Source: a virus. From it: a stretch of DNA of 48,967 nucleotides. Below the pieces are notes generated by a model, which was not told where the DNA came from, searched no databases, and saw only the letters and a list, made by a program, of their open reading frames with translations. A program made the position numbers and the translations under genes. The stretch covers positions 1 to 48,967 of IMG/VR virus record IMGVR_UViG_3300025010_000092; one strand, given 5' to 3'. Shown here piece by piece: positions 14,238 to 23,774 of this stretch; within the stretch, counting starts at the first letter, position 1, and every line of letters starts with the position of its first letter.

Positions 14238-17200
14238 ATATTGTATTTTTGCATGTTGTGCTGCCTTTAGTGGCAAATTATTAAATGCTTCTTCTAGACC
14301 ATCACTAGATGTAACATTGGGAAATTCTAACCTATCAATATTAAAAGTATGATTAATTGTTTGGTTAGTCTTACTAATCAAATTTTTAGCAACGTCCATT
14401 GGCTTAAATCCACTCATAGCAGAAACAACAGGAATCTTGCTCAAATCAAATCCATTAGGAATACTCTTAACCAAATCATATAATTTCTTTGCTTGACTTG
14501 AATTAAAAGCAACTTCTGAAGACGAACTAGATCCGTGAACTTGCGCTAATCCCTGATAATCTATAACTCCCCCGTCTTTATAACTTCCAGTAACACTGGC
14601 TTTAAATTTTTGTATATTACCATCATACGACAATGTATAATCTTGCCCATTTGCATATGATTGTAATGGTGTTACCGAAAAATTACTGTCATTAGTTCTT
14701 GCTACTGTTACAGGAACTACATTCCCTTGGTTATCTGTAACTTTAATGTTTGGTGTACTACTATGAGCACTTGCATAACCTATATTCCAAACTTTATTCA
14801 CGTTTACCGTAGGGATATTACCATTAGCATTGTTTGCATTAAATTCTGCTTGTTGTGATTCAAATGATGAACTAGCTCTTGTTTGCTGTGCTGAAGACGC
14901 ATCTGACTGTGATACAACAGTTTGACTATTCAAAATATCTCTATATGCTTGTTTTGATCTAATAGCTAATGCTTCCATATTTCCAACATAAGTAAAATAT
15001 GCAGTAGAAATATTTCCTAAACTAGTCTGAGTAGTATTGTAAATATTATTCCATTCTGTAGAATTTACTAAGTCCATGCCGCCAAGATATTCCTGGTTAA
15101 GTGTACTCATAGCATTAGTGAATTCTTCCATACTTGCATATTCACCATTTTGAGCCCTATCCGTTATTGCTTTAACTTTAGCTAAATATTTACTCTTTTC
15201 AGAAAGTGCATTTTGATCTGCTATATTAACTTGATTTTTTTCAAATTTTATTAATTCTATTCGCTTATTTACTAAATCTTCTTGAACTTGGTTAATTGCT
15301 GTTTGATCTGTAACATAAGTAAAATCATATGTACCATCGGCATTTTTTGTTAATTGTTGTATTGTCTTTTGTTCCATAAGATTACTTACTTTTAATTGCA
15401 ATTGCTGAATATCAAGTTGCTTCTGCAATCTTTCAATTGAAGATTGTTCAATTTTCCCCTGAGTATTCAATAAATCTGTTTGTTCAGAAGTTAGAGTTAA
15501 CCCTTCTGATTGAATCTGAGTTCTAATTTTCCCAATTTCTAAATCTTTTTCAGCACCATCAAGATATTTATCTTGTAAAGCAATTCTTTGATTTAAAGCA
15601 TCTTGTGCGTCTTGTTCCGTACTACCATTAAAAATTGTTTTCTCAATTGATTCATATTGAGTTTTAAATGCTTTAGCAAGGGTTTTTTTCTCGAAATCTT
15701 CTTCTGCATCTATTAACCCCTTCATTGCTAATTCTGCTTCATTTAAATCATTTGAGTATTTCTCTAATCTATCCGATTTTTCCTTTGCAGTTAAAGACGT
15801 ATCTGCAATTGTTTCTGCAATTTTTTGTTTGATGTTGGCTATTATAGAAGCTTCTGCTTCCATTTGATTACCAATATTTTCTATACTACCTGCAAAATCA
15901 TTCTCGTCAAGTAGTTTTAAGAGAACTTCTAGATTAGATATTACATCTTTAAATGGTTTTAGTAAATTTTCAAAATCAAGATTTTCAATATCCTTTACAG
16001 TTTGATTGATTATATCCTGAATTTCTTTTGCACTAACTTTTGCATCTGTTAATTTCTTCTTTAAATCTTCAACAAATGCTTCTTTAGCTTTATTATCCAT
16101 TCCAGGATGCAGAGTATCAACATTGTCAATTTGATATTGAAGTTCTGTCTGTTCATTGACAAACTGTTTAAGCTTCTTTTTAGCAATATCTAACTTACCT
16201 TGTAAGTCATCTTCATTAAGCAACTTTTCGGCAAGGTCTAAGTCGCTTAATTCATCTACCATAGGTTTTAACGCTTTGTCTAGATTTAAATTAGCAACCT
16301 CTTGTACAGTCTGAACAATACTATCCTGAACTTCTTTTGCACCAATTTTTGCATCTTCTATTTCTTTTTTTAATCCATCTACAAAAGTTTTCTTATCTTC
16401 AGCACTCATTTTGGGATGCAAAGTGTCTACATTATCAATTTGATTCTGCAGTATTACTTGTTCATCTGCAAAGTTTTTAAGCTTCAATTTCGCATTGTCT
16501 AATTTGCCGTCCAAGTCATCTTCATTAATTAATTTACCTGCAAAATCAAGATCACTTAGGCTATCCGTCATTGGTTTCAATAATGTCTCTACTTCTAAAT
16601 TAGCAATATCTGTATAAGTTTGAGCAATTACATCCTGAATATCTTTTGCATTTACTTTTACTTCTCCTAATCTATCCTTTAAGCTTGCAATAAAAGTAAC
16701 CTTTTGTTGATCGTCCATTTCAGGATGATACGTGTCAATATTATCAATTTGATCCTGAAGTTCAGATTGTTCATTAACAAAGGTTTTTAACTTGTCTTTG
16801 GCAATATCCAGTTTTCCTTGCAAATCATCATCAAGTAATTTTTCAGCCAAGTCGAGCTTTTCCAAATTATTTGTCATAGGTCTTAGTTCTTTTTCCAAGT
16901 CTAAATTAGCGATATCTTGAACAGTTTGAGCAATAGCAATTTTAGTATCTAGTAATTTTGAATTCACATCATCTAATTTATCAGACGCTAGTTGATATTC
17001 TTCAGAATTTGCCAAAGCATTATTTAAATCAGCTTCAGTATAATTTGGATCTACAAGAGCTAAATCTGATTTTACTTTGTTTTTTGCATTTTTTTGATCT
17101 CTTTCTGCTTTAATTTTTTCCAATTTGAGTGAAGATTGTTCGCTATTTTTTGTTTTTAGAATTTCTTCTTCAGTCGCTAATTGATCTTCAATGCTTGCAC

Positions 17201-19487
17201 CAATTAATTTTTGATAATCTAAAGTTTTTTGCAAATATGCAATTCTATTTTCTTCGAGTTTTTGGACTTTTTCATATCCTTCATACTCTGCTTCGAATCT
17301 CTCTTTTACTAATTGTTTAATTGATAATTGAGCACTTTTTCCAGCTTCAAAATATGATTTAATTTTACCTAAAACATCTCTTGTAGTAGTATTATCTTGA
17401 TAAGTACCATCATCATTTTTATACTTAGCAATAGATTCATATAATTTGTCAATATTTGTAGATGCAACAGTTATTGCTTCTTGATAAAGATCAATTTTTT
17501 GTTCAATATATTGCGCAGAATTTAAATTAGCCAATGCTTTTTGAGTTGCAATGAGTTTTTGAGTATAATCTGTTTTAGTAGCATTTTGAGAATCAAGAAT
17601 TGATTTATCTAAATCTGCTTTTTTTACTAATTGCTCATTTTTTGATGTTTCTTTATCAAGACCTCTTTGAGCAGATTCGACTTTTCTTTCAGCACTTCTA
17701 GAACCTGTATATTCTGAACCAGAATATTTGTCTATAGTTGCTTGAAATTTATCCATTTTCTTATTAGATTTTTCTACAGCTTTATTATCTGAATCGACTA
17801 ATTTTGAGGATTTTGTAATTACTTTAGTAAGATCAGTAATTGCTTCAGAAAATTCTGTTGCACTTGATTTAAGGAAGTCCATATCAGTGATGTGAGAACC
17901 AGTACCTTCAGCATATGCAGGGATTTTACCACCTTGGGATTTTAGTATTTTTTCAGTTTCATTATGAGGAGTGACTTTAGCACCTTTTTGGAGATATACT
18001 AATTCTGCTCCATTATCACCAGATAAATATATTGATCCATCAGGATTTTGTATTAATTCTGGGCCTTTTTCACTGACAATAGATATTCCACCAGGAGCAG
18101 AATCAGTTCCTTTAGCAAATCCTTCAGTTGGAACAGAATCAACCTTTTTAGTGACTTCGTAAATAGTATGAATAGAAGAAGTGTCTACCTGTAATTCTGC
18201 TATGGCTTGTTTTGCAGCAATGTCATCAGCAATAATTGTAAGAGTTGTATCATATTGTTTAGACATTAATGCTAATAATTTATCATCTGCAGGTTTAGTA
18301 TTGGCATCTACATCAATGCTACCAATTTTTTCTTTTACTGTGTTTAGACTTGTTTGAGCATCAGCAGTCATTTCAAATTTTGGTACAGCGAGAACTTCTA
18401 AGTCAGCAACTTGAATAGTTTTTAACTTTTCATCAAAATCAGATTTAGATATTTCACCTTTATCTAAACTAATTTTAAGATTAGTTTCTGCTTCTGATGC
18501 TGTTTTAGATAAGGTAGTTAATGCATCTTGGATTTGTTGATAATAACCAAGGACTTCAGTTTTATTAGCAGGAGTTATTTCTCCTAGAGAATTGATTTTT
18601 AATGTTAAATCAGCAACATCATTTTTTGCTTTTAATACAGCATTTGTGAATTGTGAATGGATGAAGGTAACGAATGTTTCAGGTGGCTCAAAATCATATT
18701 CATCAACATTGGGTTTTGGAATTTCTGCTATTGCATCTTCAACTGATTTATAGTCTATTCGAGGGACAATTTCCATATCAATTTTAGGAACAGCAGATGA
18801 TATTCCACCTTGTGATAATTGCTGTTCTTGATCTACTGCATCAATTTTATCCATTATTTCTTGAAGATTTGCATCAGTGGATTCAAATAGAGCATTTTGC
18901 TTTGCTTTTTCTACTTCTTTATTGTAGGCAATTTCAGCTTTTAGGGCATCTGCTGCTAATTTAGCAGATTCTTTTAAGAGAGAGTTGTATTTTAATTGAC
19001 CTTCTAATGTTGTTGGAGTTCCAAGTTTGGAAATTTCTTCTTGGAGTTCTGCTACTACATCTGCCCAATCTGATGTTGCTGTGATGTTTGATTCTATCCA
19101 TGATTCGATGTCTAGGTTTTTAAAGGAGGATTCTATGGTGGATGTTTCAGAGTCACTGAGGGTTTTACTTTGTTCTTCAATTCCTTTGATTAGGTCTTCG
19201 CGAGAGGATTTTGCAAATTCTTTTTGAGTAGCAATATTTTCTTCCATAGAAGATTTATTTGACATCCAAGCATTTCGAAGTAATTGGAGTGAATCGAATG
19301 TTTCATCCATTATTTTACGAGTATCTTCTGATGCTCTATTATGTTCTTCTATGAAAGAAGCACTTTTTTGGTTATCTGAACCAGTGAACCATCTATCACT
19401 GACATTTCCAAATTGAGGTGACGCAGTTGCAATTGCAGAATCTTTGAGTTGATTTATTTTTGAACGAGCTGATTGTAATAATTCCAT
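14229..19487 (-). CDS. Tape measure protein, C-terminal part (in frame after a TGA)
   Basis: 1752 residues from ATG 19487, but this start has no convincing ribosome site. The same frame is open upstream through 15 codons to TGA 19533-19535 and then joins the 1210-codon N-terminal part. It is therefore most simply the distal part of one 1977-residue tape measure. Content: long coiled coils, three tandem 102-103-residue repeats (15942-16865), more coiled coil, and a beta-like region near the C-terminus (IPTVNVNKVWNIGYASAHSS, later a GSSSSSEVAF). It ends with TGA inside a terminator. The protein would set tail length and line the tail tube. Confidence 0.85.
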   Translation of the reverse strand: MELLQSARSKINQLKDSAIATASPQFGNVSDRWFTGSDNQKSASFIEEHNRASEDTRKIMDETFDSLQLLRNAWMSNKSSMEENIATQKEFAKSSREDLIKGIEEQSKTLSDSETSTIESSFKNLDIESWIESNITATSDWADVVAELQEEISKLGTPTTLEGQLKYNSLLKESAKLAADALKAEIAYNKEVEKAKQNALFESTDANLQEIMDKIDAVDQEQQLSQGGISSAVPKIDMEIVPRIDYKSVEDAIAEIPKPNVDEYDFEPPETFVTFIHSQFTNAVLKAKNDVADLTLKINSLGEITPANKTEVLGYYQQIQDALTTLSKTASEAETNLKISLDKGEISKSDFDEKLKTIQVADLEVLAVPKFEMTADAQTSLNTVKEKIGSIDVDANTKPADDKLLALMSKQYDTTLTIIADDIAAKQAIAELQVDTSSIHTIYEVTKKVDSVPTEGFAKGTDSAPGGISIVSEKGPELIQNPDGSIYLSGDNGAELVYLQKGAKVTPHNETEKILKSQGGKIPAYAEGTGSHITDMDFLKSSATEFSEAITDLTKVITKSSKLVDSDNKAVEKSNKKMDKFQATIDKYSGSEYTGSRSAERKVESAQRGLDKETSKNEQLVKKADLDKSILDSQNATKTDYTQKLIATQKALANLNSAQYIEQKIDLYQEAITVASTNIDKLYESIAKYKNDDGTYQDNTTTRDVLGKIKSYFEAGKSAQLSIKQLVKERFEAEYEGYEKVQKLEENRIAYLQKTLDYQKLIGASIEDQLATEEEILKTKNSEQSSLKLEKIKAERDQKNAKNKVKSDLALVDPNYTEADLNNALANSEEYQLASDKLDDVNSKLLDTKIAIAQTVQDIANLDLEKELRPMTNNLEKLDLAEKLLDDDLQGKLDIAKDKLKTFVNEQSELQDQIDNIDTYHPEMDDQQKVTFIASLKDRLGEVKVNAKDIQDVIAQTYTDIANLEVETLLKPMTDSLSDLDFAGKLINEDDLDGKLDNAKLKLKNFADEQVILQNQIDNVDTLHPKMSAEDKKTFVDGLKKEIEDAKIGAKEVQDSIVQTVQEVANLNLDKALKPMVDELSDLDLAEKLLNEDDLQGKLDIAKKKLKQFVNEQTELQYQIDNVDTLHPGMDNKAKEAFVEDLKKKLTDAKVSAKEIQDIINQTVKDIENLDFENLLKPFKDVISNLEVLLKLLDENDFAGSIENIGNQMEAEASIIANIKQKIAETIADTSLTAKEKSDRLEKYSNDLNEAELAMKGLIDAEEDFEKKTLAKAFKTQYESIEKTIFNGSTEQDAQDALNQRIALQDKYLDGAEKDLEIGKIRTQIQSEGLTLTSEQTDLLNTQGKIEQSSIERLQKQLDIQQLQLKVSNLMEQKTIQQLTKNADGTYDFTYVTDQTAINQVQEDLVNKRIELIKFEKNQVNIADQNALSEKSKYLAKVKAITDRAQNGEYASMEEFTNAMSTLNQEYLGGMDLVNSTEWNNIYNTTQTSLGNISTAYFTYVGNMEALAIRSKQAYRDILNSQTVVSQSDASSAQQTRASSSFESQQAEFNANNANGNIPTVNVNKVWNIGYASAHSSTPNIKVTDNQGNVVPVTVARTNDSNFSVTPLQSYANGQDYTLSYDGNIQKFKASVTGSYKDGGVIDYQGLAQVHGSSSSSEVAFNSSQAKKLYDLVKSIPNGFDLSKIPVVSAMSGFKPMDVAKNLISKTNQTINHTFNIDRLEFPNVTSSDGLEEAFNNLPLKAAQHAKIQYGQ
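15942..16865 (-). repeat. Three tandem 306/309-bp repeats in the tape measure
   Basis: Units start at 16865, 16559 and 16250 (minus strand), lengths 102, 103 and 103 codons. Each begins L-x-x-LDxAxKL and contains LKxFxxEQxxLQxQIDNxDTxHPxM, an acidic helix, AKxxQDxI and LKPMxxx. A decayed fourth unit begins at 15941, and an upstream fragment (DLEKELRPMTNN) precedes the first. This looks like internal duplication that lengthens the tape measure in fixed steps. Confidence 0.9.
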
Positions 19488-19532
19488 TTCTGTTCTTTGA
19501 GATGCTATTAATTCGTTGGTTAGAGAGAGGGT

Positions 19533-22500
19533 TCACTGGTAGTCCTTTTGGGATTGTGCTTGGGTTAGGTCTTTTTGGATTGATTCTGATTTAGCTTTTT
19601 GAAGGAGGTATTCTTGTTCTATTTGGTTGATTAGGGCTTGGGTTGTTGATTCGATTGAGAGTTCTTTTTCGTCTTTTTCTTTAGATGAACCAGATTCTTT
19701 TTTATCATCTCCAATACCTGCAACAGAAGCGGGTTTCCAATTTAATACATCATTCATTTTGCTAATAGCATCTGCTAATGAATTAGCCTCTTTTTTCGTT
19801 TCTCCAAAATTATACTGTGCCATACCTAAATCTTCAGATAATCTCCAATTACCAGTGCTACCTGCGTTATTAGAGCGCGATGCCCATAAACTATTTAACA
19901 TATCAATTTCTGCTTGATACATAGCCATATTTTTAACTGCTGTTTCATAGGCACTCTGAGTAGATTTTGCGTTTTCTATTAATTGTGTTCTAGACTGACC
20001 TAATGATTTTTCTGCAAGCTCGACTCTCTTTTTAGATTCTTCTTCTAATAGAGCGATAGTTATTTTACCATTCTTAAATTCTTCTGGAAACATTGCTAAA
20101 AGCATATTCTTAACTTCTGAATATCGTTTGGTTTGTTGCTCATTTTTCTCTGTAATAGAAGATAGTTCTTTATATTCATTAACTAAATCATTTGTATTAT
20201 TAGCAACATCTAAACTTGTTTGAGATAATTTAATTTGTTGGGCTTGATATTCAGTAGAATTATCCTGTGCTTTTTTAGTAGAATCCGCAAGTTCTCTCTG
20301 TTTTTTTGTAATTTCAGAAAGCAATTTATCATATGTTTTAAATGCTCCAATATCAATACGGAGATTGGCTGCAAGATCAATAACTTCATCGGGAATATTT
20401 TTCTTCTGCAATGATACTTGCATAGTTCTAGGGTCAATTGTTTTTACTATTTTTTTTGATTCTGCTTCTTTTGATTTAAGTATTGCTTCTGTCAGTTCAT
20501 CGTATCGTTTAATCTGAGCTTCTATATCATTGATATTTTGAAGAGTTGGAGCACCGACTTTATTTATTGATTCAGTTAAAGCATTGAAATTTTTTGTTGA
20601 ATCATTCAATGTCTTATTTAACTTTTCTTGCTCTTCTCTTACTTGTTTTGCATGTCCAAAATATGAAACAATACCTACTATTGTAGCTAAAACAACTGTC
20701 CCAAATATTATCCACGGATTTGTAAGTGTTGCTAATGTAAAAGCTTTCAATGCTACTGTAGCTGCGTTAAGTGCAGGAATCAAACTTAAAGTTTTTAGAA
20801 GCAGTCCACCCATTGTCACTACAAGAGCAGTAATTGCAACTGTTCCACCAGCCCCCATATTAGATAATTCTGTTAGTCCATTAATAAGTAAAGTTGTTCC
20901 TGATAAAACTCCATACATTACAGATTTTAATCCGCTTTCTCCTAATACATATGAAAGTTCTTGACCTGCTGACTTAACTTTATTAATTTGACTTTCTAAA
21001 CTCCCTAAATGTTTTCTGTTTTCCTCAAGAGCCGAGAATAAAGACCTCTGTGATGTTGTCGTGGCATCTGTAACTATTTGCCAATTATCCATAAGGGCCA
21101 AAAACCGTGTTAAATGATAACGACTCCCAATTGTAAGTCCTATTTGCTGTTTCTGTTCACTGGAAAGTGTCTTGAATTTAACCGCCAATTCTCCCCAGAT
21201 TTGATTGACATCTCTTACGTTTCCTGAAATATCTTTTATTGCAATTCCTACTCCAGCCAATGCTTTCTCAGAATCTGTCGAAAATGTTCGAGAAATTGTA
21301 GTTTTTAGCGAATTTCCGATAACATTTCCACTCTCTTTTGTGGCGGTTTGGATTGCTGTGGTGTAACCAATAACATCATCAAGTGTTGCCCCATAAATCT
21401 GCGCCGATTCGCCAGCTTTCGACAAACTTTGCGCTAGTCCCTGACTTGTTACTGCAAAATTATTATCAACTTCATTAATTTTATTTACTATTGATACACT
21501 GTCCTCGGCTACGACATTAAACTGTGCCATAGTCGCAGTTAAATACTGAGCCATTTCAGCAGTTTTAAGACCTGTCACGTTCGCCCCTAAAAGTGCCGTG
21601 TTTGCCATATCAGTTGCTTGAGCTGCCTCAAAACCTTGTTTTCCAAATTCAATAACTGCATTTTGTGTCTCAGTTATTGTTCTGCCATATGCATTTGCTG
21701 ATTTAGAAAGGTTATCCATCAATACACCATAGTCAGTATCAGAAGACATAACCTTGGACATTTCTACCAAACGAGTATTAATTTCAATGATTGCTGTTGG
21801 AATTTGTTGTAAAATATTGAGAAATGAATACATTGTGCCCATTACGACAGACCATACCATAGCCTTGGTCGCCGCAGTGCTCATGGCTTCTCCAAGTCCC
21901 CATGATCTAGTCATTCCATCTCTAAGTGCTTCATTAAATTGATACATTTGACCTGTTGCCCTATCAATATAAACACCTAAATTTAGATGCTGACTACCAT
22001 TTCTTAATTGTTGTGTAACTCTTATATATTGTTCTGTTTGTTGAATATTAGAAGCGATTAATCTATGACCTTCCAATAAAGAAGTATTATAATATTGCTG
22101 TGCATGTGTAGCATTCGTAATTGCTGGATTTAAACGTGTAAATTGATCATATTGAGTAAAATTAAAACCATGAGAATCATTTTGTCCTTGCCTTATGGTT
22201 TCATAGAATCTTTTTATTCTATTTTCAAGATTTTGTAATTGCGTTAATTGCTCTGGTCTTATATTTATACCTAATTCATTTTTATTTTGAAATTGTTTAA
22301 TGATATTCTTATATCGTTCTAACTGACTTTCTAATACTCTAGAACTTTCTGGAGAAAGACCATTTACTTTTACACCTATACCTAAAGCAGATTGCATTCT
22401 AGTATTTAATAAATTAGCTTGTTGTTGTATTGATTTTTCTGTTTGATTAAATAATCCTGCATATAATTGATTTTGTCTTTGAATATTTCTTTCTGCTTGC

Positions 22501-23165
22501 TCTTGTTGTTTTAATTGCTCTTTCGCTAATCTTTCTTCTTCTTTTCTTACATTTTCTATTTGTCTCGCTAGTTCTTTCAAAGTGTCGATTTGATTTCTAA
22601 TTTGTTGTACATTTGTCTTAGACGCACTTGAAGTGTCTAATCCATTGATACTTTTCAACAATTGTTGAACTTCTGTAATTAATGCAGGATTTAATTTAAA
22701 TGGCTCTAACGATTGTTGCATTTTCATTTTAGACGCATTTAAAGCATCTACTGCTTCACGTTGTTTTTTATAGTTTGTGGTTTCTTCATTAATACTTCTT
22801 GAACCGGATTTAGCATTAATAATTTCAGTTACTTTAACTAAATGACCTAAAGCATTTTCTAATTCTTTAACTTCTTTTATCTCAGTCAATATTCCATTTT
22901 GCTTAGTTTCAACAACAGATTTCTTATTTACATTATCCATTGTTCTTCCCAAAGTTTGCATGGAAGAATTGAGATTATTGACTTGATTTATAGAAGGCGC
23001 AATTGCTTTACTTATTTGATCTAATCCTTTTATAGACGCAGTATCAAAAGCAATGTTAAGTTTTTTAGTATCTACATGTTCCTGTAACTTTTTAATAGCA
23101 TCGTCAATATTTTTCTGACTACTTGTATAATTAACTTGTATAATTAATCCTAAATTATCAGCCAA
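19533..23165 (-). CDS. Tape measure protein, N-terminal part (TP901/PhageMin_Tail type)
   Basis: 1210 codons from TTG 23165 (GAGGTG before it) to TGA 19533-19535. Residues about 1-420 are helical/coiled coil rich in Gln and Asn. About 460-680 matches the TP901-type tape-measure core: MSSDTDYGVLMDNL, VIEFGKQGFEAAQATDM, LGANVTGLKTAEMAQYL, LSKAGESAQIYGATLDDVIG. About 760-830 is strongly hydrophobic (TALVVTMGGLLLKTLSL, NPWIIFGTVVLATIVGIVSY), as in tape measures that insert in membrane. The tail is coiled coil. The TGA falls in the middle of coiled coil with no downstream ribosome site, so this may be a nonsense change, a base-call error or readthrough. Confidence 0.9.
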   Translation of the reverse strand: MADNLGLIIQVNYTSSQKNIDDAIKKLQEHVDTKKLNIAFDTASIKGLDQISKAIAPSINQVNNLNSSMQTLGRTMDNVNKKSVVETKQNGILTEIKEVKELENALGHLVKVTEIINAKSGSRSINEETTNYKKQREAVDALNASKMKMQQSLEPFKLNPALITEVQQLLKSINGLDTSSASKTNVQQIRNQIDTLKELARQIENVRKEEERLAKEQLKQQEQAERNIQRQNQLYAGLFNQTEKSIQQQANLLNTRMQSALGIGVKVNGLSPESSRVLESQLERYKNIIKQFQNKNELGINIRPEQLTQLQNLENRIKRFYETIRQGQNDSHGFNFTQYDQFTRLNPAITNATHAQQYYNTSLLEGHRLIASNIQQTEQYIRVTQQLRNGSQHLNLGVYIDRATGQMYQFNEALRDGMTRSWGLGEAMSTAATKAMVWSVVMGTMYSFLNILQQIPTAIIEINTRLVEMSKVMSSDTDYGVLMDNLSKSANAYGRTITETQNAVIEFGKQGFEAAQATDMANTALLGANVTGLKTAEMAQYLTATMAQFNVVAEDSVSIVNKINEVDNNFAVTSQGLAQSLSKAGESAQIYGATLDDVIGYTTAIQTATKESGNVIGNSLKTTISRTFSTDSEKALAGVGIAIKDISGNVRDVNQIWGELAVKFKTLSSEQKQQIGLTIGSRYHLTRFLALMDNWQIVTDATTTSQRSLFSALEENRKHLGSLESQINKVKSAGQELSYVLGESGLKSVMYGVLSGTTLLINGLTELSNMGAGGTVAITALVVTMGGLLLKTLSLIPALNAATVALKAFTLATLTNPWIIFGTVVLATIVGIVSYFGHAKQVREEQEKLNKTLNDSTKNFNALTESINKVGAPTLQNINDIEAQIKRYDELTEAILKSKEAESKKIVKTIDPRTMQVSLQKKNIPDEVIDLAANLRIDIGAFKTYDKLLSEITKKQRELADSTKKAQDNSTEYQAQQIKLSQTSLDVANNTNDLVNEYKELSSITEKNEQQTKRYSEVKNMLLAMFPEEFKNGKITIALLEEESKKRVELAEKSLGQSRTQLIENAKSTQSAYETAVKNMAMYQAEIDMLNSLWASRSNNAGSTGNWRLSEDLGMAQYNFGETKKEANSLADAISKMNDVLNWKPASVAGIGDDKKESGSSKEKDEKELSIESTTQALINQIEQEYLLQKAKSESIQKDLTQAQSQKDYQ

Positions 23166-23201
23166 TTAATTTCACCTCACCTCTCTTTGAGCAAATAAAA
23201 C

Positions 23202-23230
23202 TTGATTTAATATTATGAAAAATGTATAAT
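23202..23230 (+). promoter_or_regulatory. Sigma-70-type promoter for the plus-strand gene at 23266
   Basis: TTGATT (23202-23207), 17-bp spacer, TATAAT (23225-23230). AAGGAG follows at 23248-23253 and ATG at 23266. The only convincing housekeeping-type promoter inside the tail gene block, pointing opposite to the surrounding genes. Confidence 0.75.
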
Positions 23231-23265
23231 ATCAATATAATGGTAAAAAGGAGTGTTAAACAATA

Positions 23266-23733
23266 ATGGAAATATTATTTATGATTGGTTTTGTATTATT
23301 CTTTTATTGGTTATTCCTCATATATAGAATACAAAATGGCATCGCTAAATCAATACCATTTAAACATATCGAAGGTATAAATAGACTAGCAAAAGGAATA
23401 GATGTAAAAATATCATTCAACAAAGAAACAATTAAGATTGATGATATCACTATACCGATTTCTAAAATTGATAGATTGGAAACAACTTCTTCTAAACAAC
23501 TAGCAGAACAAAATGGGAATGTTATCGGTGGTGCTGTCTTGGGAGGAATGTTGGGAGGTGGAGTTGGAGCTATTGTAGGTGGACTTAGTGGGGCTGGGAG
23601 CAAAAAAGTAACTCAGTTAGTTCACTATTTAACTATATTTTTCAAAGACAATAGTTCTGCTGTATTTTCATTTGATGGTTATAGTAATAAATTTGGATTG
23701 AAAAATGCTTTTAAACGTATAAATATGATGTAA
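23266..23733 (+). CDS. Membrane protein with glycine-zipper, plus-strand moron
   Basis: 155 residues; ATG 23266, own promoter and own terminator. An N-terminal membrane helix (ILFMIGFVLFFYWLFLIY) is followed by a beta-rich region (VKISFNKETIKIDDITIP) and a glycine zipper (IGGAVLGGMLGGGVGAIVGG, about 87-106). A C-terminal strand pattern (LVHYLTIFFKDNSSAVFSF) gives the arrangement of phage/bacterial proteins with a PH-like half, glycine zipper and second half (seen with DUF4428/SHOCT-type proteins). Being autonomously expressed, it is a candidate lysogenic-conversion or superinfection-exclusion gene; that role is inference. Confidence 0.75.
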   Translation: MEILFMIGFVLFFYWLFLIYRIQNGIAKSIPFKHIEGINRLAKGIDVKISFNKETIKIDDITIPISKIDRLETTSSKQLAEQNGNVIGGAVLGGMLGGGVGAIVGGLSGAGSKKVTQLVHYLTIFFKDNSSAVFSFDGYSNKFGLKNAFKRINMM

Positions 23734-23744
23734 CATAAACATGT

Positions 23745-23772
23745 AAAGAGACACTAATCAAAGTGTCTCTTT
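23745..23772 (+). terminator. Bidirectional terminator between convergent genes
   Basis: AAAGAGACACT (23745-23755) pairs with AGTGTCTCTTT (23762-23772), 11 bp, 6-nt loop, followed by TTTT on the plus strand and by TTT on the minus strand. It lies between the plus-strand membrane gene (stop 23733) and the minus-strand gene ending at 23775. Confidence 0.85.
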
Positions 23773-23774
23773 TA

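Noticed and set aside
15942-16865. Assembly duplication
   Set aside because: The three tape-measure units differ at many positions and keep frame, so they are real diverged repeats.
17129-19227. Plus-strand open frames opposite the tape measure
   Set aside because: No ribosome sites; they exist because a long biased coding frame leaves the opposite strand open.
20210-20964. Minus and plus frames of 75-126 codons within the tape measure
   Set aside because: Lie inside the established TP901-type frame and show no start signals or protein-like patterns.
14229-23165. General TGA-to-sense recoding in this phage
   Set aside because: TGG is used normally for Trp and a TGA ends the same protein at 14229 inside a terminator, so one internal TGA is not evidence of a changed code.
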